Part shown: one piece after another, positions 34,827-44,545 of the stretch
Numbering within the stretch: position 1 is the first letter of the stretch
Layout: each line of letters starts with the position of its first letter
Source: a bacterium
GTDB lineage: Bacteria > Zhuqueibacterota > QNDG01 > JAFGCO01
NCBI GenBank assembly: GCA_016932575.1
Contig: JAFGCO010000055.1
Location: forward strand, 186,001 to 250,000
DNA length: 64,000 nucleotides
Direction: 5' to 3'
Notes under the pieces: generated by a model
What the model was told of the DNA's origin: nothing
What the model saw: only the letters and a program-made list of their open reading frames with translations
Databases searched by the model: none
Position numbers and translations under genes: made by a program

Positions 34827-37800
34827 ATGTTATTGAAATTAATTGAAAGAATATTAGGTGGAAGCAAACATGAACGTGATATCAAGCGTCTGAAACCCAT
34901 TGTAGAGGAAGTCAATCAATTTGCCGAATCATTTCAATCGTTACCAGACGGTGAATTAAAAAACAAAACCAACGAATTTAAAGTCAGAATTCAGGATCGG
35001 GTGGGAGCAATTCAGGAAGAGATTCAACGTTTGCAGAATCAATTGACGTCCATTATGATTGAAGATGATGTGGATGTGGAATCCGTCCGTCAGCAGATAG
35101 AATCGCTTGAGCAGGAAGAGAACGAGCAGATCGAAGAGGTGCTACAGGAAATTCTTCCTGAGGCGTTTGCTGTGGTGAAAGAAACCTGCCGTCGTCTGGT
35201 GGGGAAATCCTGGAAAGTGGTCGGGCATGAGATAAACTGGGATATGGTTCCCTTTGATGTACAGATTATGGGAGGTGTTGTGTTACATGAGGGAAAAATT
35301 GCCGAAATGGCTACCGGCGAAGGCAAAACCCTGGTTGCAACGCTGCCGCTATACCTGAATGCGCTTTCCGGTAAAGGGGCGCATTTGGTCACTGTCAACG
35401 ATTATCTGGCCAAAAGGGATTGCGAGTGGATGGGGGAGATTTATAAATTTCTCGGATTGACAGTTGCCTATATCACCAATGATATGGATCCCTCCACTCG
35501 TCAGCCTGCTTATAACGCTGATATTACATATGGTACCAACAATGAATTTGGATTTGACTATCTTCGTGATAATATGGCGGTGTCTTTGGATCGTGTGGTT
35601 CAGAGAAAACATAATTATGTGATTATTGACGAGGTGGATTCCGTGCTGATCGATGAGGCACGCACGCCCCTTATTATTTCTGGGCCTGTACCTGAAGCAA
35701 AAAACCGATATGCAGAAATGAAACCGAGAGTGGAAAACCTGGTTCGTGCGCAAAATATGCTCATCGGTCAGTTGGTTGCTGAAGGAGAGAGACTTCAGAA
35801 AGAAGAAAAGGAATACGAGGCGGGAATTAAATGGCTGCAGGCATTCCGTGGGGGGCCGAAAAACAAGCGGCTCGTTAAAATTATGCGTGAAACAGGCGTT
35901 CAAAAATTAATTCACAGGGTCGAATCCGATTATATGCGTGATAAAATATTGCATGAGCTGGATGAAGACCTCTTTTTTGCCATCGATGAAAAAGCGCATA
36001 CAATTGACCTGACAGAAAAGGGACGGCAGAAACTCTCACCCGACAATCCAGAATTGTTTGTACTGCCGGATTTGGCTACAGAATTATCAGGCATTGAAGG
36101 AGACGAATCCTTGCCTGAACATGAAAAAATGAGATGCAGGGAGAAAATCCAAAGTGAGTATGCAGAAAAAAGCGAACGCCTGCATAATATCAGTCAGTTG
36201 TTGAAAGCCTATTCCCTATTTGAGAAAGATGTGGAATATGTGGTGTCTGAAGATGGCAAAGTCATGATTGTTGATGAATTTACCGGTCGTTTGATGCCGG
36301 GACGCCGTTTTTCCGATGGATTGCACCAGGCGCTTGAAGCCAAGGAAAACGTGAGGATCGAGCATGAGACGCAAACCTGGGCAACCATTACCTTACAGAA
36401 CTTTTTCCGGTTATATAAAAAACTGGCCGGAATGACGGGAACCGCTGAAACCGAAGCAGGAGAGTTTTGGGAGATTTATAAATTGGATGTTGTTGTCATT
36501 CCGACAAATGAACCCATTCGGCGTTTTGATGATGAAGATCTGGTCTATCGGACCAAACGCGAAAAATACAATGCAATTATCGATGAAATCGAATCTCTTC
36601 ACCAGCAAAATTTTCCAGCACTGGTCGGAACCATCACGGTTGAAGTTTCTGAAACGCTTTCCCGGATGTTGAAACGCCGGGGTATTCGTCATAATGTGCT
36701 GAATGCGAAACACCATATGCAGGAGGCCGAGATTGTCGCCCGGGCGGGTGAGCCCGGAATGGTGACCATTGCTACAAATATGGCAGGTCGGGGTACAGAT
36801 ATTAAATTGGGTGCCGGAGTGATTCGTATTGATGAAGAAGGCATGCAATCTCTGGTTAAAACCGTTGTGGATCAATGTAAAAGTAATCATCGTGTGATTG
36901 TACATGAAATGCCGGATCTTCAAATGGATACTATTGCCGAGGCTGTCCGGAAGCATAATTTTTCTGTCCGGGTTTTGCGTTCCCACGAAGAAAAGCAGGG
37001 ATTATATCGGGATCTTGCAGGAATGAAGCCTGGAGAGGCGACGATAATTTCAAGGAATGCGGGTGATCACAATGATGCCCGTGTGACTTTTGAAAATTTA
37101 AAACACATCAAGGCCCGGGATTATACAATGGGTGGCCTGCATATTGTTGGTACAGAACGGCATGAAGCGCGGCGTATAGACAGACAGCTGCGGGGCCGGT
37201 CTGGGCGGCAGGGTGATCCGGGATTTTCCCGGTTTTATCTTTCCCTGGAAGACGATTTGATGAGGCTTTTCGGATCTGAACGCATAGCAGGGATCATGGA
37301 CAGGTGGGGAGCCGAAGAAGGCGAAGTGATCACTCATCCGATGATTACCAAATCCATTGAACGGGCTCAGAAAAAAGTGGAGATGCGCAATTTTGATATC
37401 CGCAAACATCTTCTGGAATATGACGATGTTATGAATAAGCAGAGGGAAGTTATTTATAATAGGCGAAGGCGTGCTCTTATCGGCGAGAATCTGCGGGACG
37501 AAAATATGGCCATTATCGAGGATTTCGTCGGAGATATTCTTCAGGAATATACAACCGATGGCGAATATAGTGAAGCATGGGACTGGGATGGTTTATCAGA
37601 GACGTATCTCAATACAGTATATCAGCCGATCCCGGTTTCTGAAGATGAGCGAATAACCCTACGATCGGAGGAATTGTCTGAACGTCTGGAACAGAGCGCC
37701 AAATCGGCCTACCACCGAATCTGTCAGTCCTTTGGGGATGAGTTGATGTCCCGTTTGGAACGTTTTGCCACTTTGCAGACCATTGATGACCGCTGGAAAG

Positions 37801-38207
37801 AGCATTTATATGAAATGGACAGGCTAAAGGAAGGTATAGGACTCAGGGCCTATGGCCAGAAAGATCCGCTTCTTGAATACAAACACGAGGCATTTCGGAC
37901 CTTTACTGATCTGATGATTCGAATTGATCATGAAATTTTACGATTCATTTTCAGAGCACCTTTCCAGATGCAGGGTGCCCCGGCGATGGAAACGCATGAG
38001 CAGCCAACACCGGCACGGATGGCGGCCGTACACGCTGAGGCTACTGGCATGGCGTTTGCAAAACAATCTGTATCGGACCAGGAAGGAAATGCTCCGCAGG
38101 CAGGCAGGCATCAGCCAGTTCATAAGGAACCCAAGGTGGGCAGAAATGATCCCTGCCCGTGTGGAAGCGGGAAGAAATACAAGCACTGTCATGGGAAGCT
38201 TAGTTGA
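34827..38207 (+). CDS. secA: Preprotein translocase ATPase SecA (long, FCB-type)
   Basis: The motor of Sec-dependent export. Walker A is T-G164-E-G-K-T168 and D-E-V-D-S-V-L-I-D-E-A-R follows. The preprotein-cross-linking, helical-wing and C-terminal parts are present, and a C-terminal SEC-C zinc motif (C-P-C-G-S-G and C-H) that contacts SecB ends the protein. At 1126 residues it is longer than E. coli SecA. A coiled insertion (about 56-105) before L-P-E-A-F-A-V-V is like that of Bacteroidota/Chlorobi SecA. About 100 residues (664-767) are inserted between N-M-A-G-R-G-T-D-I-K-L-G and G-G-L-H-I-V-G-T-E-R-H. The many exported proteins in this window depend on it. No second SecA is seen. Confidence 0.97.
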   Translation: MLLKLIERILGGSKHERDIKRLKPIVEEVNQFAESFQSLPDGELKNKTNEFKVRIQDRVGAIQEEIQRLQNQLTSIMIEDDVDVESVRQQIESLEQEENEQIEEVLQEILPEAFAVVKETCRRLVGKSWKVVGHEINWDMVPFDVQIMGGVVLHEGKIAEMATGEGKTLVATLPLYLNALSGKGAHLVTVNDYLAKRDCEWMGEIYKFLGLTVAYITNDMDPSTRQPAYNADITYGTNNEFGFDYLRDNMAVSLDRVVQRKHNYVIIDEVDSVLIDEARTPLIISGPVPEAKNRYAEMKPRVENLVRAQNMLIGQLVAEGERLQKEEKEYEAGIKWLQAFRGGPKNKRLVKIMRETGVQKLIHRVESDYMRDKILHELDEDLFFAIDEKAHTIDLTEKGRQKLSPDNPELFVLPDLATELSGIEGDESLPEHEKMRCREKIQSEYAEKSERLHNISQLLKAYSLFEKDVEYVVSEDGKVMIVDEFTGRLMPGRRFSDGLHQALEAKENVRIEHETQTWATITLQNFFRLYKKLAGMTGTAETEAGEFWEIYKLDVVVIPTNEPIRRFDDEDLVYRTKREKYNAIIDEIESLHQQNFPALVGTITVEVSETLSRMLKRRGIRHNVLNAKHHMQEAEIVARAGEPGMVTIATNMAGRGTDIKLGAGVIRIDEEGMQSLVKTVVDQCKSNHRVIVHEMPDLQMDTIAEAVRKHNFSVRVLRSHEEKQGLYRDLAGMKPGEATIISRNAGDHNDARVTFENLKHIKARDYTMGGLHIVGTERHEARRIDRQLRGRSGRQGDPGFSRFYLSLEDDLMRLFGSERIAGIMDRWGAEEGEVITHPMITKSIERAQKKVEMRNFDIRKHLLEYDDVMNKQREVIYNRRRRALIGENLRDENMAIIEDFVGDILQEYTTDGEYSEAWDWDGLSETYLNTVYQPIPVSEDERITLRSEELSERLEQSAKSAYHRICQSFGDELMSRLERFATLQTIDDRWKEHLYEMDRLKEGIGLRAYGQKDPLLEYKHEAFRTFTDLMIRIDHEILRFIFRAPFQMQGAPAMETHEQPTPARMAAVHAEATGMAFAKQSVSDQEGNAPQAGRHQPVHKEPKVGRNDPCPCGSGKKYKHCHGKLS

Positions 38208-38395
38208 TAAGCGACCGACTCATTTTTGCAAGTTTGTTTAAATTACAAAACAAACAAGTGTATTTATCGGCTGATTTTTAAAGAAGACAGGCAAAAATTT
38301 TATCCGCATGGAAAATATTGTATATTTAAAAATAAATCAATCATCATTGCTGCAAAACGACATAAAAAGCCAAACTGAAACCGGGTAAGAATCGA

Positions 38396-40603
38396 ATGTC
38401 TAAATCTCTTGTGATTGTTGAATCCAGCGCAAAGTCGAAAACCATCAATCGTTTTCTTGGAAAATCATTTATCGTAAAAGCATCAATCGGCCATATTAAA
38501 AATCTCCCAAAAAATCGTCTGGGTGTCAATGTTGACAATGATTTTGAGCCGGAATATGTGACCATTCGCGGCCGGGGAAAAATTCTTCAGGAGTTAAAAC
38601 GGTTGGCCAGCACATCAGACACTGTATATCTTGCCACAGATCCGGACCGTGAAGGAGAAGCCATTGCTTATCATCTGGCTAACGAAATTCAGTCTGCCAA
38701 CAGTAAAATTCAGCGGGTTCTTTTTCATGAGATTACTGAAAATGCCATTCAGAAAGCCATTCAGCAGTCTCACCCCATTGATGAAGATAAAGTGGAGGCC
38801 CAAAAAGCACGGCGTGTCATGGATCGTCTCGTAGGATACCAGGTCAGCCCTATTCTATGGAAAACCATTTATCGAGGGCTATCGGCTGGCCGAGTGCAAT
38901 CTGTCGCTTTAAGGTTGATTTGCGAGAGAGAAGCCGAAATAAAATCATTTGTACCTGAAGAATACTGGAGCATTGAAGCGGAAATGAAGTCTCAGGGGAC
39001 TGCATTTCACTCGAAATTGGTTAAAATCGATGATAAAGATGTCCGAATTTCGAACCAGCAAGAAGCCCAGGATCATGTGGATATCCTGAAAACCCTGGAA
39101 TATGCGGTTTCCGATCTTAAAAAGAAGACCATTACCCGGAAACCATTTCCGCCTTACACAACCAGTACTCTGCAGCAGGACGGTGCCCGCCAGCTTCGAA
39201 TGTCCACCAAACAAATTATGGCTGTCGCCCAGCAGCTTTATGAAGGCATTGACTTGCCGGAAGGGCGTGTGGGATTAATCACATACATGCGTACAGATTC
39301 CACCCGGTTGGCTTCTTCCGCTGTAGAAGAAACGCGACGGTACATTGCTGAGAATTACGGTATTGAATATGTACCGAAGTCACCGGCTTTTTATAAAAAC
39401 AAGCGTTCTTCCCAGGATGCGCATGAAGCCGTCCGGCCGACTTCAATGAAGCGGCCGCCCAGAGTGGTGGCAAAGCACCTGACAGCCAGCCAGCGGAAGC
39501 TGTACGAATTGATATGGAATCGATTTGTCGCCTGCCAGATGGCCCCGGCAAAATTAGAACAAACCACCATTGAAGTGACGGCAGGTGCTTATCTGTTCAG
39601 AACCACGGGAACCGTGGTTCAATTTAAGGGATTTATGCAGATTTATCCGGTGAATAATAACAAAGAGGAGCAGCTCTCCCTTCCTTCATCAATCAAGAAG
39701 GGAACCCTGGTTGATTTGGTCGAAATTTATTCGGAACAGCATTTCACCAAACCACCGGCCAGATACAACGAAAGCAGTCTGGTGAAAGATCTGGACACGC
39801 TGGGTATTGGCCGGCCCTCTACCTACGCCTTGATTATTAGCACCCTGCTGGATAGGAAATATGTGGAAAGAGAAGCGCGGAATCTTATTCCGACTGAATT
39901 GGGAATCACAGTAAACAGCATCCTGGTTCAACAATTTCCTGAAATCTTCAATGTGCGTTTCACGGCTCAGATGGAAGAAGAACTGGATCAAATCGAATCC
40001 GGTGAGAAAAAACGTCAGCAGGTACTGGAAGGATTTTATCAGCCCTTTCATATGTCGGTTCACCGTGCCTTGGAGCAGAAACAAGAGATCAAAGAATCGT
40101 TACAAAAGGAAACCAAGGAAATCTGTCCGGATTGCGGTAATCCTCTGATTGTAAAATGGGGACGCAATGGCCGGTTTATTGCATGTACGGGGTATCCGGA
40201 TTGTAAATATACACGACCTTTGGAAGAGCAGGAAACGACAGATGATATTTGTGATAAATGTGGCGCGCCGATGGTTATAAAAACAGGTCGATTCGGACGT
40301 TTCCTTGCCTGTTCGACCTATCCGGCCTGTAAAAACACCAAGCCCTATTCGACGGGTGTTTCATGTCCCAATGACGGATGTAATGGTCAAATTATTGAGC
40401 GGAGAAGCGGGAAGGGCAAATTATTTTACGGATGTTCCAATTACCCAAAATGCAAATTTGCTTCATGGAACAAACCGGTGCCCAAAGCATGTCCTAAATG
40501 CCATTATCCATATATGGAAGTCAGATCCAATAAAACCAAAGGCACTTTTTTGATGTGCCCGAATTGCAAACATCCAGTCAGCATGGAAACGGTTGACTCA
40601 TGA
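38396..40603 (+). CDS. topA: DNA topoisomerase I (type IA)
   Basis: Relaxes negative supercoils. The Toprim domain begins S-L-V-I-V-E-S-S-A-K-S-K-T and includes D-P-D-R-E-G-E-A-I-A; the active-site tyrosine is Y297 in I-T-Y-M-R-T-D-S. The C-terminal part (about 575-735) carries four Cys4-type zinc ribbons of the topoisomerase I kind, with repeated G-R-F-x-A-C and Y-P-x-C-K patterns. Length is 735 residues. The last four bases overlap the start of the xer recombinase (ATGA), a topA-xerC arrangement found in many bacteria. Confidence 0.97.
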   Translation: MSKSLVIVESSAKSKTINRFLGKSFIVKASIGHIKNLPKNRLGVNVDNDFEPEYVTIRGRGKILQELKRLASTSDTVYLATDPDREGEAIAYHLANEIQSANSKIQRVLFHEITENAIQKAIQQSHPIDEDKVEAQKARRVMDRLVGYQVSPILWKTIYRGLSAGRVQSVALRLICEREAEIKSFVPEEYWSIEAEMKSQGTAFHSKLVKIDDKDVRISNQQEAQDHVDILKTLEYAVSDLKKKTITRKPFPPYTTSTLQQDGARQLRMSTKQIMAVAQQLYEGIDLPEGRVGLITYMRTDSTRLASSAVEETRRYIAENYGIEYVPKSPAFYKNKRSSQDAHEAVRPTSMKRPPRVVAKHLTASQRKLYELIWNRFVACQMAPAKLEQTTIEVTAGAYLFRTTGTVVQFKGFMQIYPVNNNKEEQLSLPSSIKKGTLVDLVEIYSEQHFTKPPARYNESSLVKDLDTLGIGRPSTYALIISTLLDRKYVEREARNLIPTELGITVNSILVQQFPEIFNVRFTAQMEEELDQIESGEKKRQQVLEGFYQPFHMSVHRALEQKQEIKESLQKETKEICPDCGNPLIVKWGRNGRFIACTGYPDCKYTRPLEEQETTDDICDKCGAPMVIKTGRFGRFLACSTYPACKNTKPYSTGVSCPNDGCNGQIIERRSGKGKLFYGCSNYPKCKFASWNKPVPKACPKCHYPYMEVRSNKTKGTFLMCPNCKHPVSMETVDS

Positions 40604-41505
40604 CTTTGAAAATGGCCATTCATGCTTTTTTAGATGATATTAGAACAGTGAAACACTATGCCCTGCATACGGTTAAAGCCTACAGCAATGATTTGATGCA
40701 ATTTCAGGAGTTTATTGATATGCAGCGCCATGCATCTCTGGTGCTTCTTAATAGCATCACTGAAAATGAGCTGCAATCCTTTTTGAGCGGTTTACTCAGG
40801 CATGGCATGGTCAAGCGAACAGTATCAAGAAAAATTGCCACCTTCCGTGCGTTTTTCAAATTTTGTCATCAGTCCGGATGGATTGAGCATGATCCTTCAT
40901 TGATACTGATATTTCCGAAACTGGATAAACGACTTCCCGTATTTCTGAATGAAAATGAAATTTTAAAAGCCCTGGACACCGTAAAAACAGATTCACGGAA
41001 AGGTGCCCGGGACCGGGCAATCCTGGAATTATTTTATGGAACCGGTATGCGTCTTTCGGAACTTGTGCAACTGAACTTCAGAGATCCGGATCTTCGGGCC
41101 GGAACTGTCCGGGTAACGGGTAAAGGCAGTAAAGATCGTATCTTGCCCCTTGGAAAGCATTGCATACAGATATTAAAACACTATTTAAAGAAACGTATGT
41201 TGTTTCAGCCTGCTTTGGATGAGCCTGCACTTTTTTTAAATCCTTCGGGAAGCCGGATTTCGGCACGGGGTGTGCAGTATATCGTAAAGCGATGGCTTGC
41301 GGCTGTCAGCGAAAAAACCAAGTTAAGCCCCCATGTCCTACGGCATACTTTTGCAACTCACCTGTTGGACAGGGGAGCGGATCTTCGATCCGTGAAAGAA
41401 TTATTGGGACATGAAAGCTTGTCTGCCACGCAAGTTTACACGCATCTGACCGTAGATCGGTTAAGGCGAGTCTATGAGAAGGCTTTTCCACGTGCCGAAG
41501 AGTAA
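40600..41505 (+). CDS. xerC: Tyrosine recombinase XerC/XerD
   Basis: A 301-residue site-specific recombinase that resolves chromosome dimers at dif. The N-terminal SAM-like core-binding domain (1-90) begins with H-A-F-L-D-D-I-R-T-V-K-H-Y-A-L-H-T. The catalytic set is complete: R151, K175, H245, R248, H271 and the nucleophile Y280. Its place behind topA and in front of hpf/hprK is typical of chromosomal XerC and argues against an integron or phage integrase. XerC and XerD cannot be separated on sequence alone; the symbol follows context. Confidence 0.93.
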   Translation: MTLKMAIHAFLDDIRTVKHYALHTVKAYSNDLMQFQEFIDMQRHASLVLLNSITENELQSFLSGLLRHGMVKRTVSRKIATFRAFFKFCHQSGWIEHDPSLILIFPKLDKRLPVFLNENEILKALDTVKTDSRKGARDRAILELFYGTGMRLSELVQLNFRDPDLRAGTVRVTGKGSKDRILPLGKHCIQILKHYLKKRMLFQPALDEPALFLNPSGSRISARGVQYIVKRWLAAVSEKTKLSPHVLRHTFATHLLDRGADLRSVKELLGHESLSATQVYTHLTVDRLRRVYEKAFPRAEE

Positions 41506-41556
41506 AGCCGTCCGCCAAGCGGGCTTATTATACAAGTTTAAGGAAGGAGAATTCAA

Positions 41557-41919
41557 ATGCGTATCACAATTACAGCCAGACGATTTAAATTGCAGGAAAA
41601 TATCAAGAATTTTACTCAGAGAAAAGTGATGAGACTGGAAAAGTTTTATAATGGCATCATTGATGCAGAAGTCATTTTAAGCTGGGAAAAGTTTTATCGA
41701 ATGGCAGAGATTAAACTCAGGGTCTATGGTGCGACACTTACTTCTCAGGAAAGGGAAGAAGATATGCGTAAGGCGATAAAAAATGCAATTATAAAAATAG
41801 AAAGACAATTGGTAAAATACAAAGACAAACTTCATGATTTTGATCATGAAAAGGGGACACACGAGCCGGTAACCGAGGCGGAAGATAAAGAGCCCCTGTT
41901 TGAAAGCCAGGAGGTTTAA
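41557..41919 (+). CDS. hpf: Ribosome hibernation-promoting factor, short form (HPF/RaiA)
   Basis: A 120-residue member of the HPF/YfiA family, with beta-alpha-beta-beta-beta-alpha order. It starts M-R-I-T-I-T-A-R-R-F-K-L and includes R-L-E-K-F-Y, A-E-V-I-L-S and the helix D-M-R-K-A-I-K-N-A-I-I-K-I-E-R-Q-L-V-K-Y-K-D-K-L. It binds the 30S mRNA channel in resting cells. The acidic tail is too short to be the dimerisation domain of long HPF. AAGGAAGGAG precedes the ATG, and HPr kinase follows without a gap, as in many genomes where hpf sits in the nitrogen-PTS region. Confidence 0.93.
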   Translation: MRITITARRFKLQENIKNFTQRKVMRLEKFYNGIIDAEVILSWEKFYRMAEIKLRVYGATLTSQEREEDMRKAIKNAIIKIERQLVKYKDKLHDFDHEKGTHEPVTEAEDKEPLFESQEV

Positions 41920-42909
41920 TTGTCGAATCAACAAAAACTGGATTATATAACAGTCGAGACACTCTTTCATGAAAATGAAAAAAGACTGAAACTTCAGTTA
42001 ATAACAGGAAAGGGCAGCTTCAGGAAAAAAATAGTTGAAAAGGAGCTTCACAGACCGGGGCTGGCTTTGGCCGGCTTTACAGAACTATTTACTTTTCACC
42101 GTGTTCAGATCTGCGGAAATACAGAAGGGCTTTATTTAAGCAAGCTAAACCGGAAAGATCGATTTAAAAGTTTGAAAAAAGTATTTTCCTTTGATATCCC
42201 CTGTTTTATTGTGACAAGTGAAAAAGATATTGTACCCGAGTTTTTAGAAGTGGCCACAGAGTATGGTGTAAGTGTGTTTCGAACACCTTATGAAACAACC
42301 AAGTTGATACAATTGCTGGGTGAATATCTCGATGAAAAATTTGCGCCCCGTATTTATGTACATGGATCAATGGTTGATGTTTACGGCATCGGTGTGCTTA
42401 TAGCTGGTCGCAGCGGTATTGGAAAAAGTGAAGTGGCCCTGGATCTGGTCGCTAGAGGTCATCGATTAATTGCAGACGATGTTGTGACTATTTGTCATCG
42501 GGCCGGTGGTGCATTGTTCGGCATGGTCAATGAAACGTTGCAGCATCACATGGAAATTCGAGGTCTTGGCATCATTGATATTCATGCGATTTTTGGGATT
42601 CGCGGGATTCGAAAACTGAAGCGTCTGGAGGTCCAGGTCGAACTGGTGGATTGGGATGCGTCGCAGAAATATGATCGCTTGGGTATTGATGAAATGACAA
42701 CAGAGATTCTTGGTGAAAAAGTGCCGTTGATCCGGCTGCCCATTTATCCAGGAAAGAACATTTCCATGATTGTTGAGGTGATGGCATTAAATCAATTGTT
42801 AAAATTGTACGGATATAATGCGGCGCAAACGTTTGATGCCCAACTGATCGATAAGATCAGCCAGAAATCACAATCCAAACAAAATTTGATGGATCATTTA
42901 TTGGAATGA
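41920..42909 (+). CDS. hprK: HPr kinase/phosphorylase
   Basis: A bifunctional enzyme that phosphorylates or dephosphorylates a serine of HPr. The C-terminal catalytic domain has a P-loop (G163-R-S-G-I-G-K-S170), H-R-L-I-A-D-D-V-V and the family signature E-I-R-G-L-G-I-I-D-I. The N-terminal domain (1-135) is also of HprK type. The start is TTG 41920, six bases after CAGGAGG and directly after the hpf stop. No ptsH, ptsI or EII gene is present here; in Gram-negative lineages HprK usually acts with a regulatory PTS rather than sugar uptake. Confidence 0.95.
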   Translation: MSNQQKLDYITVETLFHENEKRLKLQLITGKGSFRKKIVEKELHRPGLALAGFTELFTFHRVQICGNTEGLYLSKLNRKDRFKSLKKVFSFDIPCFIVTSEKDIVPEFLEVATEYGVSVFRTPYETTKLIQLLGEYLDEKFAPRIYVHGSMVDVYGIGVLIAGRSGIGKSEVALDLVARGHRLIADDVVTICHRAGGALFGMVNETLQHHMEIRGLGIIDIHAIFGIRGIRKLKRLEVQVELVDWDASQKYDRLGIDEMTTEILGEKVPLIRLPIYPGKNISMIVEVMALNQLLKLYGYNAAQTFDAQLIDKISQKSQSKQNLMDHLLE

Positions 42910-43041
42910 ATGCAATGTTTTACGGTCAGCGTTCATCAGTGTTTCATAATAAGGATAAAAGGAATAAACAAACCCGGGTTTGATTTAAAAAACCAATGAG
43001 ATGAAAAAGCTTTTATTTAACAGAAGAATAATGAATTGTCT

Positions 43042-43878
43042 ATGAGTGAGCGGAAACTGGAGATTATTGTAGGCGCCTTTGTGACCCTGGCGATAATCAG
43101 TTTAATCATCGGCGTCATTTGGGGAAAGAATCTTCGTCTTTTTTCAAGCAGGCAAGATCTAAATTTAAGGTTTGAAAATGTAAGAGGTTTGGAAGAGGGC
43201 GATCCGGTGGCTGTCCGGGGAATCCAGAAGGGTGCAGTAAAACATGTGGTCTTAAATACACATTATGTTGATGTTTATGTATGGCTTGAACGGGATGTTG
43301 TGCTTTATACGGATTTTCGTGCGGTGATTGAATCCAAAGAAATTATGGGTGGAAAACAGGTCACTTTATATCCTGGATCGAGCGGGATTCGGGCGCCTCT
43401 CAATCGGGTTTATAAAGGAGAGGAAAGAGGCGACTTCAGCGTGCTTTTTGCCCAGTCTGAAAACACATTGGCACGTCTTGATTCTATACTGAACCAAACT
43501 TCGGATGTGCTATCCACACAGAAACTTCAGCAAATTCTTTTGAATCTCGAAAAAGCCACCGAACAGACGCAGCAGATGATTCAGGAAACCCGGCGTCCGC
43601 TTCTTTCCAGCCTGTCCCATGTTCAGTCGATTTCACAGCGTCTGGATGCAGATTCAACAGCCGGACGAGTGGCGCTGTTAATTGCGAAACTGGATACTAC
43701 AGCACAGACATTTCAGAAAATTGGTCGGCGGATTGAAGATCAAGAGGGTACTCTGGGAAAACTGGTACGCGATCGAGAGCTTTATAACCGGGTGTTGAAT
43801 ACAACTCTGCGTCTCGATTCTCTCATCACGGACGTGAAGGAAAATCCCAAAAAATATTTGCATGTCTCTGTGTTTTAA
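43042..43878 (+). CDS. MCE-domain (MlaD-like) protein
   Basis: A 278-residue inner-membrane-anchored periplasmic protein. One N-terminal helix (about residues 6-26: I-I-V-G-A-F-V-T-L-A-I-I-S-L-I-I-G) is followed by a single MCE domain with L-R-F-E-N-V-R-G-L-E-E-G-D-P-V-A-V-R-G. A long C-terminal helical part (about 140-278) would form a needle or barrel tip. MCE proteins are hexameric lipid-carrying parts of Mla-type ABC systems. No MlaE permease or MlaF ATPase is next to it, so partners must be elsewhere. ATG 43042 is preferred to the TTG at 43036. Confidence 0.87.
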   Translation: MSERKLEIIVGAFVTLAIISLIIGVIWGKNLRLFSSRQDLNLRFENVRGLEEGDPVAVRGIQKGAVKHVVLNTHYVDVYVWLERDVVLYTDFRAVIESKEIMGGKQVTLYPGSSGIRAPLNRVYKGEERGDFSVLFAQSENTLARLDSILNQTSDVLSTQKLQQILLNLEKATEQTQQMIQETRRPLLSSLSHVQSISQRLDADSTAGRVALLIAKLDTTAQTFQKIGRRIEDQEGTLGKLVRDRELYNRVLNTTLRLDSLITDVKENPKKYLHVSVF

Positions 43879-43956
43879 CCCGGCCGTATTATTCCTGCTT
43901 TCCAGAAAAATCACACTTTATTGTATACATGAAAGGTCTTTTAAATTGGGGATAAT

Positions 43957-44457
43957 ATGAAGCTGTTCGTTTGGTTATTATTAATGTTTTTTTCTGCGGG
44001 CATCCTTTTGGCCCAGATTAATAAAAACACTGTAGGTATTGGTGGCAGCCTCTGTTGGGAGCGTGAATACTGGGATGATGAAGAAGGGACATCTGCATTT
44101 CAAATCAGTCCGGAAATCAGTTGTTTTATGTTGAACAATTTGTCTGTTCTTCTCAACATACAAACGGTCATATATACTTATCCGAAGAAATGGCATGGCT
44201 CCCCTGATTTGGATCTGGGATTTGGCATAGGATCTAAATACTATTTTAAATATTTTTATAGCGGTTTATCATTTCAATACAGGCAATGGAACAAGACTGA
44301 TTCCAAACACTATCTGCTTTGGGAGGGCGGGTATCTCTTATCCGTGAAAGAGCATGTGTTTGTTGATTTTGGACTGGATTTTCTGGACGGCATCAACAAA
44401 TCTGCAAAGCAGCACTCTAAAATAAAAACCGGAATAGGTATCGCAATATTTTTATAG
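43957..44457 (+). CDS. Small exported beta-barrel-like protein
   Basis: A 166-residue protein with a clear signal peptide (residues 1-19, hydrophobic, ending L-L-A-Q). The mature part alternates hydrophobic and polar residues with many aromatic residues at strand ends (S-K-Y-Y-F-K-Y-F-Y, F-Q-Y-R-Q-W), and ends in an amphipathic strand G-I-G-I-A-I-F-L. This fits a small eight-stranded outer-membrane barrel of the OmpA/OmpW-like superfamily. I recognise no specific family. It lies just before the polysaccharide locus, but a promoter-like sequence separates it from rmlB. Confidence 0.7.
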   Translation: MKLFVWLLLMFFSAGILLAQINKNTVGIGGSLCWEREYWDDEEGTSAFQISPEISCFMLNNLSVLLNIQTVIYTYPKKWHGSPDLDLGFGIGSKYYFKYFYSGLSFQYRQWNKTDSKHYLLWEGGYLLSVKEHVFVDFGLDFLDGINKSAKQHSKIKTGIGIAIFL

Positions 44458-44484
44458 GGTGTCAACCTGCTGTAAATAAAGACA

Positions 44485-44513
44485 TTGACTTTTATCCGTT
44501 TGTTTCCTAACTT
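44485..44513 (+). promoter_or_regulatory. Candidate promoter of the polysaccharide locus
   Basis: TTGACT (44485-44490) is followed after 17 bases by TAACTT (44508-44513), about 30 bases before the rmlB start. The -10 fit is only partial, and TAACTTTA also resembles the TAnnTTTG element of Bacteroidota promoters. No JUMPstart or RfaH-type element is seen. Confidence 0.35.
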
Positions 44514-44545
44514 TAAACTTGTTAATTTTTTGTAAACAGGAACCT

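Noticed and set aside
42969-42982. Perfect 14-bp palindrome CAAACCCGGGTTTG before the MCE gene
   Set aside because: It has no loop, no T tract and no second copy noticed nearby. It may be an operator, but nothing else supports it.
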